10,899 nucleotides of DNA from NCBI GenBank assembly GCA_001584585.1, contig LSYV01000037.1, positions 352,112 to 363,010 on the forward strand. The letters run 5' to 3'. Source of the stretch: Gonium pectorale. Taxonomy: Eukaryota; Chlorophyta; Chlorophyceae; Chlamydomonadales; Volvocaceae. Below, piece after piece: positions 5,881-10,899 of the stretch (its first letter is position 1; every line of letters begins with the position of its first letter). The translations under genes were made by a program, and so were the position numbers. The notes beneath the pieces were generated by a model, which did not search any database, was not told where the DNA came from, and saw nothing but the letters and a program-made list of their open reading frames with translations.

Positions 5881-8856
5881 ATGATGAACGCAACACCGCT
5901 TCCGAGGCGCTTCCATCCCCGTCGCTGCGCGCCGCTGGGCGTCCTCATCATACTCCTGACTCTGGTCGGCCGCTGCTGTCTCGCCAGCCTCGACTTCCCC
6001 TTACCCGCCTCCGCGGCCGTGTGCCCGTCCTTCGCGCGCTACCGCCACCTCCATCGCGCCGCACTGGGCCAGCGCGCCCACGTCCCCGGCCTCAGCCGCC
6101 GGCGCTTTCACCAGTCCCAGCGCGCCACCAGCCCTCGGCGCCGCGGCAGGGACCTCCTCTCCTCCACCACAGCTGACGGCGGGGTCACCGGCGGGGCCGT
6201 GACACCTCTCCCCGGCCCCCGCTCCCGCGCGCGCTGGGTCGTTACCGCCGACCCAGATGGCATCGCGGACCGCCTGGTCAACGCCGTCTCCTCCTTCTAC
6301 TTCGCCCTGCTGACCGACCGCGTGCTGTGCATACTGCCGGCCGACGCCAGTCAGCCCGGGCTGGAGGCCGCCTTCGCGGCGCCGAACATAGACTGGACCT
6401 GCGGTGCCGGAGGCGCCGCGGGCGCAGGCGGCGCTGCAGGTGGCAGCGGCCCGCCCCTGACGGGGCCGGACGTGGAGGAGTGGAATCCCACGGCCGACGA
6501 CGCGTGGATGGACCCTGCGTTTGAGGTGTACCACACCTTCGTCCGCTCGGACCTGCGGACCGTCGGGCCCGCCAACGCCACCACCATCCTGCTTCGCATG
6601 CACCGCGGCCTCAGCGTGGCGCTCTTCCACAACCCCCACCACCGGCGGCAGCTGGAGGCCATGGGACTGCGCCCCGACACGGCCTTTGGGTGCGCCGCGG
6701 CGTTTCTGTTTGGGCTCAACGACGCCACGCGCGCGCTGGCGGCGGCGAACCCGGACATGCACCGGCTGATGGTGGACGAGGGTGCAATCAAGATCGGGAT
6801 CCAGATCCGGCTGGGGGATGATCAGATCCTGGCGCAGCTGGAGAAGCGCGGCGAGGTGCGGGCCCGCGTGCGGTGCGAAATCCAGGGCGGCCGGGAGTGT
6901 TGGGAGTTGGCCGCCGGGCAGCGCGAGAGGGCCGTGGGCGCGTAGCAGGGCCATGACAGGGCGCTCCCCGGTGGCTGGCCGCGATCCATTGCTTGCGTGC
7001 CAGCACCACCCGTGGCTGCACCGGACCAGGTGGAGCCTTCCCCCCCATCCCAACCCCTCCCCACCTGCTCGCTCCTGAGCCGACGCTTGCGCACACATCC
7101 CAACACAACCCAACCGCCGTGGGCCACCGTGTGAACTGTGTCCAACTTGCGTCTGCCCTTCTCCGCCGTATCCTGCCGGCCCATGGTTCCCAACCCCGAC
7201 CCCGCACCCCCCCACACGCCGAAATGGTGATCGGGTCAGTGACGTTCGGACCGTCCGTCTGGGTAGGCCCGCGCTCGCGGTGCCAGTGCTGTGCCAGTGT
7301 GTCCGCGTGTCGGTTGGGGTGGGTGGGCGCGTGACTCTCCTCCACCCCCTCGTCGTGCTATCAGCGCCTACAACCGTCATAGATATGCTGCAACGCTGAC
7401 GCTGACGTCGCGGTTTCTCAGGTTGCCTACAACTACGCCAAGACCGCCACAATTTCTTCCATTTTTCCATTACGTATGCGATTTGATGTCCGCGACGCGA
7501 CCCGTTTCCCTTCTTTACTACCCCTACCCCTCCCAGACCCAGCTGGACGACTCGGCCCGCAAGGTGGTGTCCGGCTACCTGGACTGTGCGGAGGCGCTGG
7601 CGGCCAGCCTAGACGAGCTGAGCGGGCCGCGCTGGCCGCACGCAGCAGAGGAGCAAGACGGGGATAAGAACACGACGGGGCCAGGTGGGCGGGCGGGGCG
7701 GGGTCGGGCTCGGCGGAAAGGTCGGGCGGGAGGGATGAAGACCGGTCGGCGCAACGTGGGGAAGTGGGGCGCATCTACAGCCCCGGGGACCAGTGCGCGA
7801 CTCCTGCAACCTGGCAACGCGTGCACTGGCGACGGGCTGCCTGTGCCTGTGCTCAGGCGCCGCTTTGGGCTGTGGGTGTGCGCGTTTCCGCGCCCATGGA
7901 GCGCCCCGGAGACGCTGCGAGGCCCTCTCCAGGCTGGGGCAGTTGCTGGCTACATTTACGCTCCCCCGCCCGTGTCGCCTCTCACTCTCACCCCGCCACC
8001 AGGCGCGCCTTCCCCGCCCCCGCCCGCCCCTCCGCCTCCCTACGCGGGCCCCCCGCTGCGGGTGTACTACTACCTCATGACCGACACGCTGGCGGTGCGG
8101 AGACTGGCCGCCGACAGGTGCGCACGCACGTGGGCATGCGGGCACGGTCCTCGTTGTTGGATGGTACCGGCACGCACCAGGAAGTCAGCTGGTCCGGCAG
8201 TTACGGTAGCTGGCAGTGCCGCCGAGCTCTCGGGTTCTGGCGTGCACTCCGCGTCTTGCCGGGCAGCGGCCCGCACGCCGTTTCGCCCACCGCCAGCAGG
8301 CCGCAGCGGCTTCTCCAGGGGCAGCGCCGGCTGCGGAATCACCGTGCTTGCCCCACACCTCCACCCCGTATGCCAGCAGCCCCTTTGCCTTATCCCGCCC
8401 GCCCGCAGGCGCCCACCCCTCCCTTCCGATGGCCCTTCCACTTCCCCCCCTCCCCGCCCCCTGACCGGCCGCCCCCGTTCCGCCACGACATTCGCCTTAG
8501 ACCTCTCTAGTGGAAACGCTCTTCAAGGTATGCCTTCCCCCCGCCCCCTGCCCTGGCCAAGGTTCGGCTCCCGGCTGCTGACCCTCTCGGCCGCCGCCGT
8601 CCAGTTCTTCCGAAATGTGACGGCCGAGGGCCTCCGCTCCACCGCCCTGGAGCACTGGTACTTTGCCCGCTGCCACCACCACATTATCACCGGCCACTCG
8701 GGCATGGGCCGCACCGCCGCCTTCGCGTCGCTGCGACCCGGGCCCAGCCTGTTCAGCATGGAGGTGGCGGACGGCACCCGCACTGGCGGCCGCGGGTGCG
8801 CGGCCTGGAACGCGGACCGGCCCGTGGACGTGTACAACACCTGGTCCGGCGTTTGA
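5881..8856 (+). CDS. Putative fucosyltransferase-like Golgi glycosyltransferase (4 exons)
   Basis: Exons 5881-6855, 7537-7684, 8003-8117 and 8562-8856 join in phase to 511 codons (510 residues plus TGA at 8854-8856). The start is an ATGATG pair at 5881. A basic N-terminus (PRRFHPRRC) precedes a hydrophobic stretch at about residues 17-37 (PLGVLIILLTLVG), fitting a type II membrane anchor or signal peptide. A basic stem follows, then RWVVTADPDGIADRLVNAV (118-136), the usual opening of fucosyltransferase-like GT-B enzymes, and FYFALLTDRVL. Next come KIGIQIRLGD (304-313), whose IRxGD resembles the nucleotide-sugar phosphate-binding arginine motif of GT37/GT23/O-fucosyltransferase families, and YLDCAEALAASL. 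RVYYYLMTDTLAVRRLAADR and HIITGHSGMGRTAAF (453-467) follow. NAT and NVT sites suit a lumenal protein. It probably adds a sugar, perhaps fucose, to wall or secreted glycans. The exact acceptor and donor are not readable. Family placement is by motif memory. Confidence 0.8.
6856..7536 (+). other. Intron 1 of the glycosyltransferase gene
   Basis: The donor is GTGCGG after GGCGAG (codon 325 complete, phase 0). The acceptor is CTCCCAG at 7530-7536 after a long pyrimidine tract. Joining gives an expected spacing of about 20 residues between IQIRLGD and YLDCAEAL. A second acceptor-like TTTCTCAG at 7421 would add VAYNYAKTA but then has no good in-phase donor. Confidence 0.65.
7685..8002 (+). other. 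Intron 2 of the glycosyltransferase gene
   Basis: The donor is GTGGGC after CCAG (phase 1) and the acceptor CCACCAG ends at 8002. No AG occurs between 8003 and the codons for RVYYYL, so this acceptor is the nearest possible one, and it restores the frame. The 5' end is strongly G-rich. The intron also carries frames on both strands that are not genes. Confidence 0.7.
7687..7708 (+). other. G-quadruplex-prone run at a splice donor
   Basis: G-runs of 3, 3, 4, 4 and 3 bases (7687-7689, 7691-7693, 7695-7698, 7700-7703, 7706-7708) are separated by one or two bases. They begin two bases into intron 2, on the transcribed (sense) strand. The pattern meets the usual definition of a short-loop G-quadruplex. 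It could influence recognition of the donor at 7685. Confidence 0.5.
8118..8561 (+). other. Intron 3 of the glycosyltransferase gene
   Basis: The donor is GTGCGC after GACAG (phase 2) and the acceptor CTGGCCAAG ends at 8561. Joining gives AADR-FGSRLLTL, a natural continuation. A rival acceptor CTCTCTAG at 8510 also keeps the frame and would insert 17 residues starting SGNALQG, so alternative 3' splice sites are possible. The 3' half is C-rich. Confidence 0.6.
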
Positions 8857-9203
8857 GCGCGTGCCGGCATGGGTGGCTTCCGGGGGCGGGGGGAGTTGAC
8901 GGGGGAGGCCGCCGGGGAGGCGTGGAGCTGGGAGAGGTGTTGGGATGTTTGGCGCAGCGTTGTGGGAGGATGCGTGGGAGCGGGCAGGTAGGGGCAGCGT
9001 GCACATACTTATATGGGTTGCTCGCTCAAGTGGGTTGGGTGGCAGCTTGCAAGGGATGCCATGGCGGCTTGGGGGGTGTGAGCCTTCTCCAGTGCGCAAG
9101 GGGCGGGGCACGCGGGGGGAGGGCGCGCGGCAAGAGGTATCAAACCCGCGTGGCACCGCACGAGGGACTGGTCAGGGAAGCAAAGCCCGAGTGTCGGCAT
9201 GGC

Positions 9204-9227
9204 GGGGCGGGGCGGGGCGAGGCGGGG
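9204..9227 (+). other. G-quadruplex-prone GGGGC run
   Basis: Four GGGG blocks (9204-9207, 9209-9212, 9214-9217, 9224-9227) are separated by loops of 1, 1 and 6 bases on the sense strand. If transcribed in the 3' UTR of the glycosyltransferase gene, it would form an RNA quadruplex-prone element. Confidence 0.5.
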
Positions 9228-9393
9228 TTGACAGCAAGGCCACTGTTTCGCTTACCGGCATGGGCATGGCATGTGTCCAGTGTCGTGTCAGCAGCAGGTC
9301 GGTGCAGAATGAGCCAAGTGGGTGTGCGCGTGCTGCGGCCCGCGGGGGCTCGCGACCTGTTGCCCTCCATGCCGCTGATCAGCGGTATGCGGC

Positions 9394-9477
9394 CCGGCAT
9401 GGCGCCCCCAGCCGGCATGGCGCCCCCAGCCGGCGTGGCGCCCCCAGCCGGCATGGCACCCCCAGCCGGCATGGAGC
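9394..9477. repeat. 18-base minisatellite, about 4.5 units
   Basis: The unit CCGGCATGGCGCCCCCAG repeats at 9394, 9412, 9430 (one change), 9448 (one change) and, partly, 9466. Since 18 is a multiple of three, every frame gives a six-residue repeat; one reads PAGMAP. That frame has an ATG at 9309 and a stop at 9486-9488 (59 residues). It is probably a 3'-UTR or intergenic tandem repeat rather than a protein. Confidence 0.85.
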
Positions 9478-9629
9478 CGCCATCGTGATCACATGTACAA
9501 CGAACGACTCATGATTGCAGAAGCAACGAACCCACGAAAGAAGAAACCACGTCGTGAACGGAAGTCGTTTTGGTGATGAGCGAGGCCAGGAGGTGTGGGT
9601 CCATGCGGGTGTGGGTTGCTGTGCCTATT

Positions 9630-9640
9630 GGGGGGGGGGG
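9630..9640 (+). repeat. G11 homopolymer
   Basis: Eleven consecutive G residues form a simple mononucleotide tract. Its length is often misread in sequencing. Confidence 0.9.
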
Positions 9641-9826
9641 CGGATTCTTCTAGGCCACGGATGGACGCCACTTCTGTACGGACGAACACGGCGGTGGTGT
9701 CGTTTGCGCCGTCTGTGCAGAGCCATTGCATCGCAATGCAGGGCCATTGAAGAGTGCAGGGTTGAGGTGGCTTCGCGCTCGGTTGACGTGCACACCGAGC
9801 GTAGCAGGTGAGACGGGTGACGCAAC

Positions 9827-9928
9827 AAAGGAGAAATCTGCAGAGAAAGAGGGGGAGAACCTGACTGTAAACCGCAGATGTCCTGGGGGCGCCTCAGACT
9901 CAAGGAGGTTGGTGCAGATTTCTCCTTT
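9827..9928. repeat. Inverted repeat with 16-base perfect arms
   Basis: AAAGGAGAAATCTGCA (9827-9842) is exactly complementary to TGCAGATTTCTCCTTT (9913-9928), with a 70-base loop. The candidate poly(A) motif TGTAA (9866-9870) sits in the loop. No flanking target-site duplication is evident, so a mobile-element origin (MITE) is unproven. A hairpin RNA or 3'-end structure is equally possible. Confidence 0.75.
9866..9870 (+). promoter_or_regulatory. Candidate poly(A) signal TGTAA
   Basis: This is the first plus-strand TGTAA after the glycosyltransferase stop at 8856, about 1 kb downstream, inside the loop of the 9827-9928 inverted repeat. The motif is the usual signal in Chlamydomonas-type algae. 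Confidence 0.35.
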
Positions 9929-10289
9929 TTCTTTGCATGGGGCCTCTCGGACGCACGGGCTGGGTGCGGCAGGAAATGCCCCTGCGCCAGACCGTGCCAC
10001 ACCGTGCTGGACACAGTGCCAGACCGTCAGGCAGGGGTGCTGCGTAGGAAAGGGTTCTCCTGGACTTGCGCTTGTATTTCATGCACGCGCCAGACCGAGC
10101 CAATCCGGTAAAACCGCACGGGCATTCCACGGCATTATCGTTTTACCGTTTGGGCTCCCTTTCGGATCGCCGCATCACCAACGCACTCCATGATTGTGCG
10201 CATAGTTCTGTACCGTATGGTCGTTAGGACTTGTCAAGCCCAAAAACTACCCCTTGAAAACAGAGTTACCCCGCCTTACTGCCTTGCCC

Positions 10290-10899
10290 ATGATACTTCA
10301 GGGCACAATTGATGTTACCGGTAAGCATATCCTCCATGTTTTCACACGAATACGCCCATCGGCGGAAGGCGTGGTGCAAGAAACGTTGGTCGCCAGCGAG
10401 CAGCTGCAGCCCCTTCAGGGTGCCAACGCACGTGGTAAATTGACGCTTGGACCACCTCTGAAGCCCAACTGTGCTCGGGACCGTCGGCCCTGGAAAGGGG
10501 GCTGCTTCAGCTCTGGCATCTGGGATGCCGGCACCGCGTCCATGTACCTGTTTGGCAACGCGGCCGTCTATCGCCTCACAGACGACGACATGGTCAGCTT
10601 GGTGGCCGGCAGTCCCGAGGAATGGGGCAGTGCAGACGGGCCCGGCTCCTCGGCGCGTTTCGGGCACGAGAGGGCCATCGCGTCCGACGGCGCCGGCACG
10701 CTCTTCCTGACGGACGGCAGACGCATACGTCAGCTGCAGCTGCCGCGGGCATGGCTGGCGCCGGCGCGCGAGGCGGGTGCCGCTGCAGAGGCGTCCGGCG
10801 AGGTAGTGGAGAACGCAGCGGTGGTGACGACCATCGCCCTCCCGCCTGGCCTGTTAGCAACGAGCATATGCTACGTCCTGGCCGGCCAGAAGGCTGCTT
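10290..10899 (+). CDS. Beta-propeller (NHL-like) protein, N-terminal part
   Basis: One frame is open from 10206 to the end of the window. The first usable ATG is at 10290 and another lies at 10542. From about 10500 the codons become strongly GC-ending and the translation is convincing: GIWDAGTASMYLFGNAAVYRL, then MVSLVAGSPEEWGSADGPGS, ARFGHERAIASDGAGTLFLT, DGRRIRQLQLP and VVTTIALP. The GSADG..ARF and ASDGAGTLFLTDGRRIRRL-type blades are typical of NHL/SMP-30-like propellers. In volvocine algae such N-termini are, as I recall, often followed by a BTB/POZ domain that would recruit a cullin-3 ubiquitin ligase; that part would lie outside this window. The start is uncertain: the frame before 10420 has weaker codon bias, and a donor-like GTAAGC at 10320 with an acceptor-like CTTCAG at 10418 would remove 99 bases in phase. 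The gene is cut by the window edge. Confidence 0.6.
   Translation, partial: MILQGTIDVTGKHILHVFTRIRPSAEGVVQETLVASEQLQPLQGANARGKLTLGPPLKPNCARDRRPWKGGCFSSGIWDAGTASMYLFGNAAVYRLTDDDMVSLVAGSPEEWGSADGPGSSARFGHERAIASDGAGTLFLTDGRRIRQLQLPRAWLAPAREAGAAAEASGEVVENAAVVTTIALPPGLLATSICYVLAGQKAA

Larger units (their letters stand above)
8857..10289. other. 3' UTR and intergenic region
   Basis: No supported gene lies here. The first TGTAA after the glycosyltransferase stop is at 9866-9870, so about 1 kb may be 3' UTR. The region holds G-rich runs, an 18-base minisatellite, a G11 tract, a hairpin and three copies of GCCAGACCG (9986, 10018, 10089). Long open frames on both strands are Gly/Arg-rich and lack domains. 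Confidence 0.5.

Noticed and set aside
6001..7470. 489-codon open frame on the minus strand across the glycosyltransferase exon 1 and intron 1
   Set aside because: It mirrors the GC-rich codons of the plus-strand gene, is full of Gly, Arg, His and Val without motifs, and runs on through the intron; it is an antisense shadow.
7422..7473. Extra small exon giving VAYNYAKTA after a good TTTCTCAG acceptor
   Set aside because: The nearest consensus-like donor (GTATGC at 7474) leaves the wrong phase for the next exon and makes a 63-base intron; direct joining of 6855 to 7537 fits motif spacing.
7291..8856. Single uninterrupted 521-codon gene instead of exons 2-4
   Set aside because: It opens without support in intron 1 sequence; the stretches over introns 2 and 3 are low-complexity Pro/Arg/Gly and separated from the conserved motifs by clean splice sites.
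8796..9488. 230-codon Gly/Arg-rich plus-strand frame overlapping the end of the glycosyltransferase
   Set aside because: It starts inside the real gene in another frame and follows G-rich composition; only the part after 9309 is worth noting.
9986..10097. Three copies of GCCAGACCG as a CRISPR-like or regulatory array
   Set aside because: Units are 9-10 bases with unequal spacing of 32 and 71 bases; this is a chance-level short repeat in GC-rich DNA.

Overview
The window looks like nuclear DNA of a green alga of the Chlamydomonas/Volvox group (volvocine). I see GC-rich coding blocks with mostly G or C in third codon positions, GTGAGT/GTGCGG/GTGGGC-type splice donors with CAG/AAG acceptors, introns of about 190-680 bases, TGTAA motifs of the kind used as poly(A) signals in these algae, many short repeats and long non-coding stretches. 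Protein families typical of these algae are present. No bacterial operon, plasmid, phage, CRISPR or RNA-gene signature is visible. Genus and species cannot be fixed by eye.

Layout. Bases 1-2185 are mostly non-coding: a purine-pyrimidine alternating tract (834-877), a weak reading frame (1129-1320) and a TATA box (1328-1334) followed by a possible orphan first exon (1476-1533). Bases 2186-3631 hold a kinase-like gene on the plus strand. The recognisable kinase core is 2903-3631, and a likely 189-base in-frame intron (2680-2868) joins it to an upstream exon whose frame is less certain. Bases 3632-5880 have no convincing gene, but contain two diverged direct copies of an unidentified element (4684-4952 and 5189-5428).

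Bases 5881-8856 hold the best gene of the window, a four-exon plus-strand gene. Its splice phases all agree (5881-6855, 7537-7684, 8003-8117, 8562-8856) and it encodes a 510-residue membrane-anchored, lumenal, fucosyltransferase-like glycosyltransferase. Bases 8857-10289 are probably its 3' UTR plus intergenic DNA, with a G-quadruplex-like run, an 18-base minisatellite, a G11 tract, a 16-base-arm hairpin and a TGTAA. From about 10290 to the window end there is an open frame whose later part (about 10500-10899) reads as the start of a beta-propeller (NHL-like) protein. It leaves the window without a stop.

The three protein genes (kinase-like, glycosyltransferase, propeller) are all on the plus strand. 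Nothing suggests they act in one pathway; each looks like a member of a lineage-expanded family. I did not find a convincing previously undescribed system. The most useful leads are the C-lobe-less kinase, the diverged repeat pair, the hairpin, and the G-rich run abutting a splice donor.
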